From the NCBI GenBank assembly GCA_017886375.1, contig JAGGNB010000113.1:51867-115866 (forward strand): DNA of 64,000 nucleotides. Reading direction: 5' to 3'. Made by a program: the position numbers and the translations under genes. The notes under the pieces were generated by a model. It was given only the letters and a program-made list of their open reading frames with translations. It was not told the DNA's origin and searched no databases. The DNA is from Octadecabacter sp. Its GTDB lineage: Bacteria; Pseudomonadota; Alphaproteobacteria; Rhodobacterales; Rhodobacteraceae. Positions 50,207-60,643 of the stretch are shown here, piece after piece; within the stretch, counting starts at the first letter, position 1; each line of letters opens with the position of its first letter.

Positions 50207-51595
50207 ATGCCCAAGGATTACATCGTTAAAGACATCACGCTTGCAGCATTTGGTCGCAAGGAACTCGACATTGCTGAAACCGAAATGCCGGGCCTGATGG
50301 CGTGTCGCACCGAATTTGGCACAACCAAGCCGCTAAAAGGCGCGCGGATTGTTGGATCGCTGCATATGACGATCCAGACAGCGGTGTTGATTGAGACTCT
50401 AGTAGAACTTGGCGCGGACGTGCGCTGGGCATCTTGCAACATCTTTTCGACACAAGACCACGCGGCCGCAGCGATTGCTGAAGGAGGCACGCCTGTGTTC
50501 GCAATCAAGGGTCAGTCACTGGAGGAGCATTGGGATTACCTCGACAAATCGTTCGCATTCCCGGATGGCGCGAACATGATCCTCGACGATGGTGGCGACG
50601 CTACGTTGTACATTTTGTACGGCGCGCGCATGGAAGCTGGCGAAGATCTGCTGTCTGTGCCGCAGTCCGAAGAGGAAGTCGCAATCAAGGCGCAGATCCT
50701 AAAACGTATCGCAGAGACACCCGGTTGGTTCGCCAAGACCAAAGCCGACATTCAGGGCGTGTCCGAGGAAACAACGACAGGTGTTCACCGCCTGTATGAT
50801 CTGCACAAGAAGGGTGAGCTGCCGTTTCCTGCGATCAACGTGAACGATTCTGTGACCAAGTCGAAGTTCGACAATAAATATGGCTGCAAGGAATCGCTGG
50901 TCGACGGTATTCGACGTGCAACAGATACGATGATGGCCGGTAAGGTTGCCGTCGTGATGGGTTACGGCGATGTCGGCAAAGGGTCTGCTGCATCCCTGTC
51001 TGGTGCTGGTGCACGCGTGATCGTCACCGAAGTCGACCCGATCTGTGCGCTTCAGGCGGCGATGGACGGATTTCAGGTCACGACGTTGGATGATGTCGTT
51101 GAAACAGCTGATATTTTCGTCACCACGACGGGCAACAAAGACGTGATCCGTATCGAACATATGCGCCGCATGAAAGACATGGCGATCGTCGGTAACATCG
51201 GTCACTTCGACAACGAAATTCAGGTCGCAGCACTGAAGAACCACAAGTGGACCAACATCAAAGAACAGGTCGACATGATCGAGATGCCGAATGGCCATCG
51301 CCTGATTCTGTTGTCCGAGGGACGTTTGTTGAACCTTGGCAATGCGACGGGCCACCCGTCGTTTGTGATGTCCGCTTCGTTCACCAATCAAGTTCTCGCG
51401 CAGATCGAATTGTGGACCAAGGGTGACGAATACCAGCCCGGCGTTTACATCCTGCCCAAACATTTGGACGAGAAAGTTGCGCGTCTGCATCTTGATCGCA
51501 TTGGCGTGAAGCTGTCCAAACTTGATGCGGAACAAGCGGCCTACATCGGTGTGTCCCCAGATGGTCCGTTCAAGCCCGAGCATTACCGCTACTAA
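50207..51595 (+). CDS. ahcY: Adenosylhomocysteinase
   Basis: ORF with [41 protein letters not shown] and C-terminal FKPEHYRY. Confidence 0.98.
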   Translation: MPKDYIVKDITLAAFGRKELDIAETEMPGLMACRTEFGTTKPLKGARIVGSLHMTIQTAVLIETLVELGADVRWASCNIFSTQDHAAAAIAEGGTPVFAIKGQSLEEHWDYLDKSFAFPDGANMILDDGGDATLYILYGARMEAGEDLLSVPQSEEEVAIKAQILKRIAETPGWFAKTKADIQGVSEETTTGVHRLYDLHKKGELPFPAINVNDSVTKSKFDNKYGCKESLVDGIRRATDTMMAGKVAVVMGYGDVGKGSAASLSGAGARVIVTEVDPICALQAAMDGFQVTTLDDVVETADIFVTTTGNKDVIRIEHMRRMKDMAIVGNIGHFDNEIQVAALKNHKWTNIKEQVDMIEMPNGHRLILLSEGRLLNLGNATGHPSFVMSASFTNQVLAQIELWTKGDEYQPGVYILPKHLDEKVARLHLDRIGVKLSKLDAEQAAYIGVSPDGPFKPEHYRY

Positions 51596-51619
51596 TAAGA
51601 TACGACATGCATGACGTTG

Positions 51620-51650
51620 ACGCCGATCCAATTGGGTCGGCGTTTTCGTT
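51620..51650 (+). terminator. Rho-independent terminator after ahcY
   Basis: ACGCCGATCC AATT GGGTCGGCGT stem followed by TTTCGTT. Confidence 0.7.
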
Positions 51651-51664
51651 GGCGACCTCGGGAA

Positions 51665-51687
51665 TTCGCATTAGGTTCTAATGCGAA
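51665..51687. repeat. Perfect inverted repeat upstream of the extensin-family gene
   Basis: TTCGCATTAG-GTT-CTAATGCGAA, 10-bp arms, 3-nt loop. Confidence 0.85.
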
Positions 51688-51702
51688 AAGTAGGGCATAC
51701 CC

Positions 51703-52491
51703 GTGCAACCAGATGATCCAATAGACAACGAAGCAGACGATACCCCAAAGGCAAAGCGCCGTGTATCGCGCTGGGTAATCTTTGGATCTGTCAGCAGCGC
51801 TGTGCTTTCTTTGGCGACCATAGGGACAATTCTTGCAGGATTCTTGGCACTTTTTCACCCGGACTCGCCATTACCACCAGAATGGAATCCAACAGTCCAG
51901 TTGGACGTGGCGCATCATGTCACACCCTTGACTACGTCTAAGCTACGGGTGGTACTGAACGATGTGGAGCAATGCCGAGCCGTGCTGGCGCGAGCGGCAC
52001 AAGTGTCCGTCATGAGCCCGCTTGAGACGTCGGAAAACTGTCATATCCGCAACCGGGTTGCGCTGTCGGCAGTTGGGTTGGCCCGCATGAACCGCGTTGA
52101 AACATCTTGCGTAACGGCGCTTCGGCTGGCGATGTGGGAACAACACGGTGTCCAGCCCGCTGCGCGTGAAATCCTAGGGACACAAGCCACGGCTTTCCAT
52201 CAGATTGGCAGCTACAATTGCCGACCCATTCGCACAACGCGTGGCGTCAGCGATCGTTGGAGCACCCATTCCACGGCCGACGCGATCGACATAACAGGGT
52301 TTGATTTCCTGGACGGGCGGCGGATCCAGCTGATAAATGACTGGGACGAAGGAACCGCTGAAGGTCAATTTTTGCGGGCAGTTCGGGACAGTGCTTGCAC
52401 ATGGTTCGCCACAACGCTGGGGCCTGATTACAACAGCCTACATGCTGACCACTTTCATCTACAGGCCCGTGGTTGGGGCACATGCCGCTAG
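51703..52491 (+). CDS. Extensin-like family protein (D-Ala-D-Ala carboxypeptidase-like), membrane anchored
   Basis: GSYNCRPIRTTRGVSDRWSTHSTADAIDITGFDFLDGRRI; N-terminal TM. Confidence 0.85.
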   Translation: MQPDDPIDNEADDTPKAKRRVSRWVIFGSVSSAVLSLATIGTILAGFLALFHPDSPLPPEWNPTVQLDVAHHVTPLTTSKLRVVLNDVEQCRAVLARAAQVSVMSPLETSENCHIRNRVALSAVGLARMNRVETSCVTALRLAMWEQHGVQPAAREILGTQATAFHQIGSYNCRPIRTTRGVSDRWSTHSTADAIDITGFDFLDGRRIQLINDWDEGTAEGQFLRAVRDSACTWFATTLGPDYNSLHADHFHLQARGWGTCR

Positions 52492-52600
52492 GGTGACGGG
52501 GAAATAGGTATCGGTTTTCCCTTTGCTCAAATGATTTCTGCCATTACCATTTCCAAAGCGCCGACTTAACCGGCCAAATTACAATAGGTGGGAGAATACC

Positions 52601-52942
52601 ATGAGCAAGCGTGATGATCTGATCGCAAAGTACGCAGACGACCTTAAGAACAAGTGTGGCATGACGCCGGACATGGACCTTTTGACGAAGGTGACAATTG
52701 GCTGCGGCCCGTCAATCTACAACGACGATGCGTCAACCGTTGCAGGCTCGCAAGCGTCCGAGTTGGAGACAGTGAAGAATAATTTTTTGATTAAGAAACT
52801 TGGCCTCGCGGATGGTCCACAGCTGATGGATGGGATCAATTCTGTAATCGAGACTTACGGAAAATCCGAGCGCAGCAAGTACCGCGCTGTTGTATATTAC
52901 ATGCTGACCAAACACTTCGGCAAAGAATCTACTTACGGTTAA
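52601..52942 (+). CDS. DUF2853 family protein
   Basis: ORF 113 aa; YADDLKNKCGMTPDMDLLTKVTIGCGPSIYNDDASTVA; good RBS-proximal start. Confidence 0.8.
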   Translation: MSKRDDLIAKYADDLKNKCGMTPDMDLLTKVTIGCGPSIYNDDASTVAGSQASELETVKNNFLIKKLGLADGPQLMDGINSVIETYGKSERSKYRAVVYYMLTKHFGKESTYG

Positions 52943-52973
52943 TTGCCGTTAAAACCCAGAAAACCTCGTGTAA

Positions 52974-52997
52974 ACGCCCGCCTTAATCGGTGGGCGT
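52974..52997 (+). terminator. Terminator-like hairpin after the DUF2853 gene
   Basis: ACGCCCGCC-TTAATC-GGTGGGCGT stem-loop, one G-U pair. Confidence 0.6.
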
Positions 52998-53136
52998 ATT
53001 GCATTTTAGGCTTATTTTATGGGCAATTGATTTGCTTCAATCGAAGTGCACGGTGTATCACATAGAAGTGGCCAGTATGGCCCGGACCAGTTTCAGAGAT
53101 ACGTGTGGTGGCTTTTAGGAGTGCACGTTGGTGAGA

Positions 53137-53177
53137 GAAAGGGTCTGGGCGGGGTGCTTGGACCCTTTCATTTTTTC
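53137..53177 (+). terminator. Rho-independent terminator with no ORF directly upstream
   Basis: GAAAGGGTC / GACCCTTTC 9-bp stem, 15-nt loop, followed by ATTTTTTC. Confidence 0.7.
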
Positions 53178-53183
53178 AGACAC

Positions 53184-53579
53184 TTAAAACAACGTTAGGA
53201 TAGCTCCAATGATGGCGCAGCCGAACGTTGCATAACCGCTATCAATCAATGTCAGTTTGAACGGACGGCTGGTGTAGCCGTTGTTGATCATAATCCATGG
53301 ACTAATGAAAAACAGCCCGATGCTAAAGCCATAAACCAGACCCTTGCCGAACGTTTCGATGCCCGAAAGCGCAAATATGTGCCGCATCATGCCCGATACA
53401 AGGATCATTGCGACGAGTGCCATGATGTAGGGAACCATTGTGTCGCCTTCCGGTCGGCCATTCTCATCAGCTTTGATACCAGCAGCTTCCATCCACGGCT
53501 TCGACAATGTCATGTACCAGACTGCCCCAAACGCAAAACCCGCAAGTGCGGCTACTATTACTGCTAGAAAATTCATCAC
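53184..53579 (-). CDS. DUF1761 family membrane protein
   Basis: ORF 131 aa; AGFAFGAVWYMTLSKPWMEAAG and four hydrophobic segments. Confidence 0.8.
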   Translation of the reverse strand: MMNFLAVIVAALAGFAFGAVWYMTLSKPWMEAAGIKADENGRPEGDTMVPYIMALVAMILVSGMMRHIFALSGIETFGKGLVYGFSIGLFFISPWIMINNGYTSRPFKLTLIDSGYATFGCAIIGAILTLF

Positions 53580-53635
53580 GTTCTCCTGTTTATGGGTGGC
53601 TGGGCCGCAGTTTAGGGACGAACTGGATCAAAAAG

Positions 53636-54055
53636 CTAGGGGTTCGTACGGCCAAGGGCACAAACGGTCAGCCATTCATCTTTTGAAACAGGTTGAACGG
53701 ACAGCCGTGAATTCTTGACGAGGACCATTTCGCCCAGCCGTTCGTCCGCCTTGATTTGCTCAAGCGTTACGGGTCTTTCGAAGGGGCGAACCGCCTTTAT
53801 GTCCACACATGCCCATCGATCATCATCGGTGGTGCTGTCGGGATGGGCCGGCGCGCAGACTTCAACGATGCCAACAACGGCCTTCTCTTTTTGGGAGTGG
53901 TAAAAGAATCCTCGATCACCGCGCGCCATGTCACGCATAAAATTACGAGCTTGGTAATTTCGCACGCCGTCCCATTCCTCGCCCGCGTCACCTTTGGCAA
54001 CTTGGTCATCCCAGCCCCACGTGGACGGTTCGGATTTGAACAGCCAGTACTGCAT
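53636..54055 (-). CDS. EVE domain protein (thymocyte nuclear protein-like)
   Basis: MQYWLFKSEPSTWGWDDQVAKGDAGEEWDGVRNYQARNFMRDMARGDRGFFYHS. Confidence 0.9.
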   Translation of the reverse strand: MQYWLFKSEPSTWGWDDQVAKGDAGEEWDGVRNYQARNFMRDMARGDRGFFYHSQKEKAVVGIVEVCAPAHPDSTTDDDRWACVDIKAVRPFERPVTLEQIKADERLGEMVLVKNSRLSVQPVSKDEWLTVCALGRTNP

Positions 54056-54327
54056 CAGCCGATGACCTTCTTCCACTCTTGGATGCGGACATGCTTGAAC
54101 AATCCGGCCTTCTCATAGGGATCATTGGCGGCCCAAGTCTGCGCCGCCGCGACTGAATCAACATTCATGATGATCATCGATCCACACATTTGACCGTCCA
54201 GGTCCAGAAGCGGACCCGCCATTTCGACAACACCTGTCTCAGCAATATAGGCCAAATGGGCATCGCGATTATCAAGACGGATTTGTAAGGAGTCAGGATT
54301 ATCCCGACTGATGAGAGCAACGCGCAT
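54055..54327 (-). CDS. YciI family protein
   Basis: ORF 90 aa; RLDNRDAHLAYI, GSMIIMNVDSVAAAQTWAANDPYEKAGLF. Confidence 0.85.
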   Translation of the reverse strand: MRVALISRDNPDSLQIRLDNRDAHLAYIAETGVVEMAGPLLDLDGQMCGSMIIMNVDSVAAAQTWAANDPYEKAGLFKHVRIQEWKKVIG

Positions 54328-54329
54328 GT

Positions 54330-55292
54330 TTATTCCTTTCGAAGGGGGCGAGAGAGAAGGGCGACCAGTGCAGTCTCGGGGTCGATTTTGCCAGATGAAA
54401 GATCAGCGACAACACGGCAGATCGGGAGGTCTAGACCGTGCTTTTCCGCAAGGTTAGTGACCGAAATTGCAGTGGCCGCACCCTCAATCGTTGTGTTTGG
54501 GTCAAATTCTTTTGCGGCCCCAATGGCCAAGCCAAAGCGGTAGTTGCGCGATGCATCCGACGTGCAGGTCAGCGCCAGATCACCAAAGCCAGACAGCCCC
54601 ATCAGTGTTTCAGGCTCGGCACCGAGCGCGCGGCCGATGCGCTGCATTTCCGCAAACCCACGTGTGATTATAGCCGCGCGCGCGCTTTCGCCAAAACGGG
54701 CGCCCATACAAACACCAGACGCAATCGCAATCACATTCTTGAGGGCACCACCAAGTTCCGCGCCAATTACGTCATGACTAAGGTAAAGCCGCAGTGTCGG
54801 CGTCGAAAGGCAGGCCTGCAGATAGGCGCCTTCGTCCATGTTTTTACAGGCCAACGTTAAGGCTGTGGGCAGGTTTTGGGCGATGTCAGTCGCAAAACTT
54901 GGCCCGGTTAGCATCGCACCGATCGCATCAGGCACATAGGCTTCAATCTGCGCGACGGGGCCGCGTAAAGAGGTTTGATCGATGCCTTTACAGCAAGCGA
55001 TCAACCGTTTGCCTGCAAGATGTTGGGCGTGTTCTTCCAGCCAAACCCCAAGCTTTTGCGCCGGAATCGTCAGCAAGATCGTGTCGGCGGCGAAGACGTC
55101 GTCAAGATCGGAGGTTATGAGAACATTACTTGGAATTTTATGGTTGGGCAGACGGGCAGTATTTTCGCGCGACACTGCCATCGCTAAGGCCGCATCTGAA
55201 TCGCGGGCCCAAAGCGTTACCGGCCCATTGGCGGCCAAAGAAATCGAGAGCCCTGTTCCGAACGCGCCAGCCCCGGCGACTGCGATCTTCAT
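54330..55292 (-). CDS. gpsA: NAD(P)H-dependent glycerol-3-phosphate dehydrogenase
   Basis: [46 protein letters not shown]. Confidence 0.95.
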   Translation of the reverse strand: MKIAVAGAGAFGTGLSISLAANGPVTLWARDSDAALAMAVSRENTARLPNHKIPSNVLITSDLDDVFAADTILLTIPAQKLGVWLEEHAQHLAGKRLIACCKGIDQTSLRGPVAQIEAYVPDAIGAMLTGPSFATDIAQNLPTALTLACKNMDEGAYLQACLSTPTLRLYLSHDVIGAELGGALKNVIAIASGVCMGARFGESARAAIITRGFAEMQRIGRALGAEPETLMGLSGFGDLALTCTSDASRNYRFGLAIGAAKEFDPNTTIEGAATAISVTNLAEKHGLDLPICRVVADLSSGKIDPETALVALLSRPLRKE

Positions 55293-56383
55293 GCCTTGGC
55301 CCCTTTCTTACCGCTGCCCAATAAGGTCGGGCTGGTTTGATCCAATGGCCATCGCGGTCGGGCAGAGAGGGTCATATCGTCGGTCATGCCAGCAGTTAAT
55401 CGCAGCAAACCCGCATAAGCAATCATTGCCGCATTATCAGTGCAAAGAGCGAGAGGTGGTGCGACAAAACCAGTCTCTGTTTCGGCGCAAAGCTCTTTCA
55501 GAGCATGGCGAATTGCGCCATTCGCAGCGACGCCACCGGCAACGGCGATCGTATCAACATCGGGTGAAATAGCGCGCGCTGCCATCAAAGCCTTGCGTGA
55601 TTTACCTACCAAGACGTCGGTGACAGCCGCTTGAAAACTGGCACAAAGGTCAGCGCGAACTGCCAAGGGGAGTCCACCGTTCTTTGCGATCACATCATCG
55701 CGCGCGCGCAGAACGGCTGTCTTCAAGCCAGAGAACGACATGTTGCAATCGTCACGGCCCAGAAGCGGGCGCGGCAGGGCGAATGCACGCGGATCGCCAT
55801 TTTTCGCAGCGTGTTCAACGGCGGGCCCACCTGGTTGCGGAAGGCCCAGAATACGTGCGGTTTTGTCAAACGCTTCGCCCGGCGCGTCGTCAATTGTTCC
55901 GCCAAGTCGCGTATACTTGTCGTGGTCTTGCACCAGCAAAAATTGGCAATGACCGCCTGAAACCAGCAACATCAGATAGGGAAACGCGATGCCGTTAGTC
56001 AGTTGCGGCGTCAACGCGTGACCGGCCAGATGATTCACACCGATCAGCGGCAGACCAGTCGCAGCGCTTAGTCCTTTAGCGCACATCACACCTGACAGAA
56101 CGCCGCCAATCAGGCCGGGTCCAGCAGTGACCGCGATAGCGTCAATCTGCGAAAGGCCAACGTTCGCTACCGCCAAGGCGTCTTCGATCGCATGATCAAT
56201 TTTTTCCGCATGGGCGCGTGCAGCGATTTCGGGCACAACGCCGCCAAAATCAGCATGTGCTTCGGTCTGACCAAAGATAACATTCGAAACGACCGTGGCA
56301 GTGCCTGCAACACCGCGCACGATAGCGGCAGCCGTATCATCGCAGCTGCTTTCGATACCAAGAATGGTTAGGGGTGCCGACAT
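55289..56383 (-). CDS. tsaD: tRNA threonylcarbamoyladenosine transferase TsaD
   Basis: [37 protein letters not shown]; start trimmed to MSAPLTIL. Confidence 0.96.
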   Translation of the reverse strand: MSAPLTILGIESSCDDTAAAIVRGVAGTATVVSNVIFGQTEAHADFGGVVPEIAARAHAEKIDHAIEDALAVANVGLSQIDAIAVTAGPGLIGGVLSGVMCAKGLSAATGLPLIGVNHLAGHALTPQLTNGIAFPYLMLLVSGGHCQFLLVQDHDKYTRLGGTIDDAPGEAFDKTARILGLPQPGGPAVEHAAKNGDPRAFALPRPLLGRDDCNMSFSGLKTAVLRARDDVIAKNGGLPLAVRADLCASFQAAVTDVLVGKSRKALMAARAISPDVDTIAVAGGVAANGAIRHALKELCAETETGFVAPPLALCTDNAAMIAYAGLLRLTAGMTDDMTLSARPRWPLDQTSPTLLGSGKKGAKA

Positions 56384-56479
56384 GATAAGGGGGCTCGCCT
56401 GCTTGCGTCTGGAATGTCCGCAGGTAACACTTGGCCGCAATCGCCACAATGGTCTGGCGATCGTCTGGAGGATGTTGCT

Positions 56480-57169
56480 ATGCTGCGCTTCGACAATCCT
56501 GTCGTTCTCGTGACCAGACCAGAGGCCGACGCGCAGCGATTTGTTGATGTTCTTCGCACGGTATCCGGCCCGTTCAGCGCGATCATCAGCCCGTCATTTG
56601 AAAATGAGACGCTTTCGGCTGAAATACCGGATTTCGAGACCGCAATCTTCACCTCCCGAGCGGGCGTCGCGCAGGCGCCACGCGGCAATGGGCGGTTGGC
56701 CTTTTGTGTCGGCGATGCAACTGCACGTGCTGCAAAGGATGCGGGTTACATTTCCATCAGCGCAGATGGGTCTGCTGATGATTTGGTGACACTGATTCTA
56801 AGGCAGCGACCCAACGACGCGTTGCTTCATATACGGGGAGAGACTTCGCGTGGTGACATTACCAAAAGACTGAACGATGCGGGTTTGAGGTGCAAAGACG
56901 TGGTTGCGTATCGCAAAGCGGCGAAGGCTCCATCTCAAACAATTCGCGATGCGTTGGCGGTGAACGAAATGGTCATTCTTCCGGTGTTTTCCGCCGAAAC
57001 AGTGTCAATTCTTGAAACCTGGCCGCTAAACTTTGAAGGCTGCGCGGTCGTCGCGATAAGTGACTTGGTCGCTGGTGCTTCTGCAACTCTGTTGCCGCTA
57101 AATGTTGTGGTGTCGCCCGCTCCTAACGTTCACGCAATGGCGCAAGCGACGGCGCGTTTGATTGCTTGA
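56480..57169 (+). CDS. hemD: Uroporphyrinogen-III synthase
   Basis: [17 protein letters not shown] and HemD-like layout ([18 protein letters not shown]); upstream of mitofilin/hemY genes. Confidence 0.82.
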   Translation: MLRFDNPVVLVTRPEADAQRFVDVLRTVSGPFSAIISPSFENETLSAEIPDFETAIFTSRAGVAQAPRGNGRLAFCVGDATARAAKDAGYISISADGSADDLVTLILRQRPNDALLHIRGETSRGDITKRLNDAGLRCKDVVAYRKAAKAPSQTIRDALAVNEMVILPVFSAETVSILETWPLNFEGCAVVAISDLVAGASATLLPLNVVVSPAPNVHAMAQATARLIA

Positions 57170-57241
57170 GGGTCTGCAACCACCGCGATACACTGTCTAT
57201 GTGAGCGATGACGCTCTGGGCGAAGTGAGTAGGGTGTAAAC

Positions 57242-58567
57242 GTGGCCAAGACGACCAAGCGTAAGGCTGGAGAAACCAAGATTGACGCGTCGGTCACTGA
57301 CGCAGTTGAGCTGTCTGGGAGTTCCGAAGATGGGAGGACTGAGACAGAACCTAAAGCAGTCGTGATTGACGAACGTGTCGACAATTCTGTTGGCTCCGAT
57401 ATTGCTGAAGATGACCACGACACGCCCGAAGATGAAGGCGGCCTTGATTTGGAGAGCGCTCCTGATGATGGTTTGGAAGTTGGGGGTGTCGACGACGCTT
57501 TTACTGAACCTGCAGAAGAAGCGCATATTGATCCGACTGAAGCACCCGACATGGACGGATCCGTTTTGCCCGCGACCCAAGGCGAGAGAACGTCGTCTGG
57601 CGGCTTTATTCCGCTTTTGATCGGTGGCGTTGTCGCGGGCGTGATCGGGTATGGGGTCGCGACATACTATCCCCTTAGTGATGGAACGGGCGATATGGGC
57701 GTTCAATTGGCCGCGCAAGCGGATCAAATAGCAGCGCTTGAAATGCTGATCGCAAACATTCCGGCCCCTGATCTAGCAAGCGTGGACGCGCAGTTTTTGG
57801 AGTTGTCCGATCAGACAGCCGCGCAACTTGATGAATTGTCCGACCGTTTGAGCACGCAAATTACTGATTTTGACGACCGTTTGGCAGTGGTTGAGAAAGC
57901 CCCCGATGCTGACGGTACACTGTCCGACACAGCACTTGCTGCCTATCAGCGTGAATTTGACCAGCTTCGAGCGGAACTGACCGCCCAGCAGGAAGACGTA
58001 ATGTCTGTGGCAGCGCAGGCTGAGTCTAATCTGGCCGCGGCCCGCGAAGAAGCCGCCCAGCTTGAACAAGAGGCAACAGCAACCGCACAGGCTGCATCCG
58101 TGCGCGCCGCATTGAACCGTGTTGCGATGGCAGTTGAAACCGGCGCGCCGTTCGATGACGCGCTGTCCGATATCGGCGCGACTGATCTGCCAGTTGCACT
58201 GACGGATGCTGCCGAAAGCGGTGTTGCGACGACGGCGCAGCTAACAGAGGACTTCCCGGTCGCTGCGCGATCCGCACTTGCAACTGCACGCGCTGAGGGC
58301 GTTTCTGATGATGCAGGTGGGATTGGCGGGTTCTTGCGTAGCCAGTTCGACGTGCGATCTACTGCGCCACAAGAGGGTGCAGGTCCTGACGCGGTCTTGT
58401 CACGCGCAGAGGCGGCCATCAAAGCAGGCCGCGTCGCGGATGCCTTAGCTGAACTCGAAGCGCTGCCAGAAGTGGCCCGCGCTGAAATGACCGACTGGAC
58501 CGCACGTGCCACCCAACGTGCAGATGTTCTCGACGCGATTGCGACCCTTTCCGAAACATATAATTAA
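57242..58567 (+). CDS. COG4223/mitofilin-like membrane protein
   Basis: Acidic N-terminus, single TM (FIPLLIGGVVAGVIGYGVATYY), coiled coil, C-terminal helical domain. Confidence 0.78.
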   Translation: MAKTTKRKAGETKIDASVTDAVELSGSSEDGRTETEPKAVVIDERVDNSVGSDIAEDDHDTPEDEGGLDLESAPDDGLEVGGVDDAFTEPAEEAHIDPTEAPDMDGSVLPATQGERTSSGGFIPLLIGGVVAGVIGYGVATYYPLSDGTGDMGVQLAAQADQIAALEMLIANIPAPDLASVDAQFLELSDQTAAQLDELSDRLSTQITDFDDRLAVVEKAPDADGTLSDTALAAYQREFDQLRAELTAQQEDVMSVAAQAESNLAAAREEAAQLEQEATATAQAASVRAALNRVAMAVETGAPFDDALSDIGATDLPVALTDAAESGVATTAQLTEDFPVAARSALATARAEGVSDDAGGIGGFLRSQFDVRSTAPQEGAGPDAVLSRAEAAIKAGRVADALAELEALPEVARAEMTDWTARATQRADVLDAIATLSETYN

Positions 58568-58585
58568 AACTGAGGCTGCACCCTA

Positions 58586-60058
58586 ATGCTCTGGTCCCTT
58601 GTAAAGATTTTGGCTTTCGTCGCTGCTGTTATGGCCGCAACGTTCGGCGCTATAATGCTGCTCGAAATGGAGGGGAGTGCGACGATTGATATCGGCGGAC
58701 AGGCTGCAAGTTTCTCGGTGATTGAAATGGTGATCGGGCTTATTGTTCTGGTCGTCTTGATTTGGCTGGTTTTCAAATTGACCGGCCTTTTGATTGCAAC
58801 GTTCAAGTTCCTGAACGGGGATGAGACAGCGATTTCACGCTACTTTTCCCGCAACCGTGAGCGCAAAGGTTATGAAGCTCTGTCCGAGGGAATGATGGCA
58901 CTGGCGTCAGGCGAAGGGCGTCTGGCTATGGCAAAAGCGAACCGCGCTGAAAAATTCCTCGAACGTCCCGAATTGACGAACCTGCTGACCGCGCAAGCGG
59001 CTGAATTGGCAGGGGACCGCAAGACTGCGGAGATGACCTATCGCAAATTGCTGGAAGATGACAAAACCCGCTTTGTCGGTGTGCGTGGAATCATGAAACA
59101 AAAGCTGCAAGATGGCGACACGGACACGGCACTGCTGCTAGCACAAAAAGCGTTCGCGATTAAGCCAAAGCACGTTGAAACACAGGATACATTGTTGCGC
59201 CTTCAGGCTGAGAAATCTGACTGGAAGGGCGCGCGTGAAACATTGACCGCTAAGCTGAAGACCGGACAGTTGCCGCGCAATATTCACCGCCGCCGCGATG
59301 CGGTTTTGGCGCTATCTGAGGCAAAGGGCGTGTTTGCCGAGGGTGCAACGCTTGAGGCGCAGGAAGCGGCAATCGAGGCCAACCGCATGTCCCCCGATCT
59401 GGTGCCTGCAGCTGTCATGGCAGCGCAAGCCCACGTTGCAAAGAATTCTAGTCGCGCCGCAACGCGGGTTATCAAGAAGGCATGGGATGTTGCACCGCAC
59501 CCCGATCTTGCATCAGCATTTGCGGCGATTGCGCCGGATGAAGAACCGGCCGCACGTATCAAACGTTTCCATACTTTGACGAAGGTGCATCCCAATCATC
59601 CTGAGACAAGAATGCTTTTGGCAGAATTGAACATTGCCGCGGAAGATTTCCCTGAAGCGCGCCGTGCAATCACCGAATTGGTTGCAAAAGATCCAACCGC
59701 GCGCAGTCTAACGATCATGGCAGCAATTGAGCGCGGTGAAGGATCGGCTGATGCGGTTGTTCGTGGTTGGCTCGCCAAAGCGCTCACTGCCACGCGCGGC
59801 CCACAGTGGATTTGCGACAATTGCCAACATATCCATCCTGTCTGGGCGCCAATCTGCGTTAATTGCTCCGGCTTTGATACCTTGGCCTGGCGCGAACCGC
59901 CAAAAGGCGAAGTGGCGATGCCGGCAGGTGTTGAAATGTTACCGCTGATCGTTGGGCAAATCGAATCCCCGTCAGACACCTCGGACGTTGAGATTGTGGA
60001 AGCAGAGGTCATCGAGGATGATGTTGCTATCGTGTCGAGTTCCGATGACATAAAATAG
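58586..60058 (+). CDS. hemY: HemY-like tetratricopeptide membrane protein
   Basis: ORF 490 aa; two N-terminal TMs then EGMMALASGEGRLAMAKANRAEKFL and TPR-like repeats. Confidence 0.87.
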   Translation: MLWSLVKILAFVAAVMAATFGAIMLLEMEGSATIDIGGQAASFSVIEMVIGLIVLVVLIWLVFKLTGLLIATFKFLNGDETAISRYFSRNRERKGYEALSEGMMALASGEGRLAMAKANRAEKFLERPELTNLLTAQAAELAGDRKTAEMTYRKLLEDDKTRFVGVRGIMKQKLQDGDTDTALLLAQKAFAIKPKHVETQDTLLRLQAEKSDWKGARETLTAKLKTGQLPRNIHRRRDAVLALSEAKGVFAEGATLEAQEAAIEANRMSPDLVPAAVMAAQAHVAKNSSRAATRVIKKAWDVAPHPDLASAFAAIAPDEEPAARIKRFHTLTKVHPNHPETRMLLAELNIAAEDFPEARRAITELVAKDPTARSLTIMAAIERGEGSADAVVRGWLAKALTATRGPQWICDNCQHIHPVWAPICVNCSGFDTLAWREPPKGEVAMPAGVEMLPLIVGQIESPSDTSDVEIVEAEVIEDDVAIVSSSDDIK

Positions 60059-60099
60059 CACTTTTCGAATGTTTGGCGCAGTGCTAACCCTGCGCCGTG

Positions 60100-60175
60100 G
60101 CCGCTGTAGCTCATCAGGTAGAGCACATCATTCGTAATGATGGGGTAGTAGGTTCGAGTCCTATCAGCGGCACCA
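60100..60175 (+). tRNA. tRNA-Thr (anticodon CGT)
   Basis: Cloverleaf by eye: GCCGCTG...CAGCGGC acceptor, anticodon stem CATCATTCGTAATGATG, GGTTCGAGTCC T-loop, encoded CCA. Confidence 0.95.
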
Positions 60176-60279
60176 TAACTACCTCTTGAAGGCATTGTTT
60201 TTCATACATATCATAGCGTTAGAGCCTCCCCTGAGACACAACTTGGGACACAAAGGGGACACGCAAGGTGGCGTTTTTG

Positions 60280-60643
60280 ATGAAGCTGAAGCGGGTAGAT
60301 GCACTTTCAGGTGGCCGTATGCGCTTCCGCAAAAGGTATCCTAAGGCTGTTATTGAGGTTCTTGGTGAGCCGGCATCTTCAGGTGGCGATGAAAGCCCGT
60401 GGTGGGGCCGCTCTAGTTGCTGAGCAAGAAAACCTGATGGCCGAATATGCCAAGATCGTCGCAAAGGCCCAGCGCACAGCTGCTGACCTTGGCCAACTTT
60501 CCCCGTTAGAACATTGGCGTGAAGCCGCGAAGGAAGCTGAGGAGTTGTTGGCGGGTAGGGGGCATCACGTGGCGGCTAATCAATTAAGAACCCGCTTTGA
60601 CAGGTGCCAAGGTTTCGCGAAGAATAGGTCTGGTCGGCAGTAG
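60280..60643 (+). pseudogene. N-terminal remnant of a tyrosine-type site-specific integrase, frameshifted and truncated
   Basis: Frame 1 MKLKRVDALSGGRMRFRKRYPKAVIEVLGEP continues in another frame as LQVAMKARGGAALVAEQENLMAEYAKIVAKAQRTAADLGQ; no catalytic domain; next to a tRNA. Confidence 0.55.

Noticed and set aside
50699-51631. 310-aa minus-strand ORF opposite ahcY
   Set aside because: Antisense to a very well conserved gene; composition (many H/R/C) typical of a shadow frame in GC-rich coding DNA
52939-52954. GTTAATTGCCGTTAAA as a second CtrA box
   Set aside because: Spacing is TTAA-N6-TTAA, not N7; located at the end of the DUF2853 gene and not upstream of a gene
60075-60096. GGCGCAG...CTGCGCC hairpin before tRNA-Thr
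   Set aside because: Short 7-bp stem with no T-tract; may be a weak hemY terminator or processing feature but not strong enough to call
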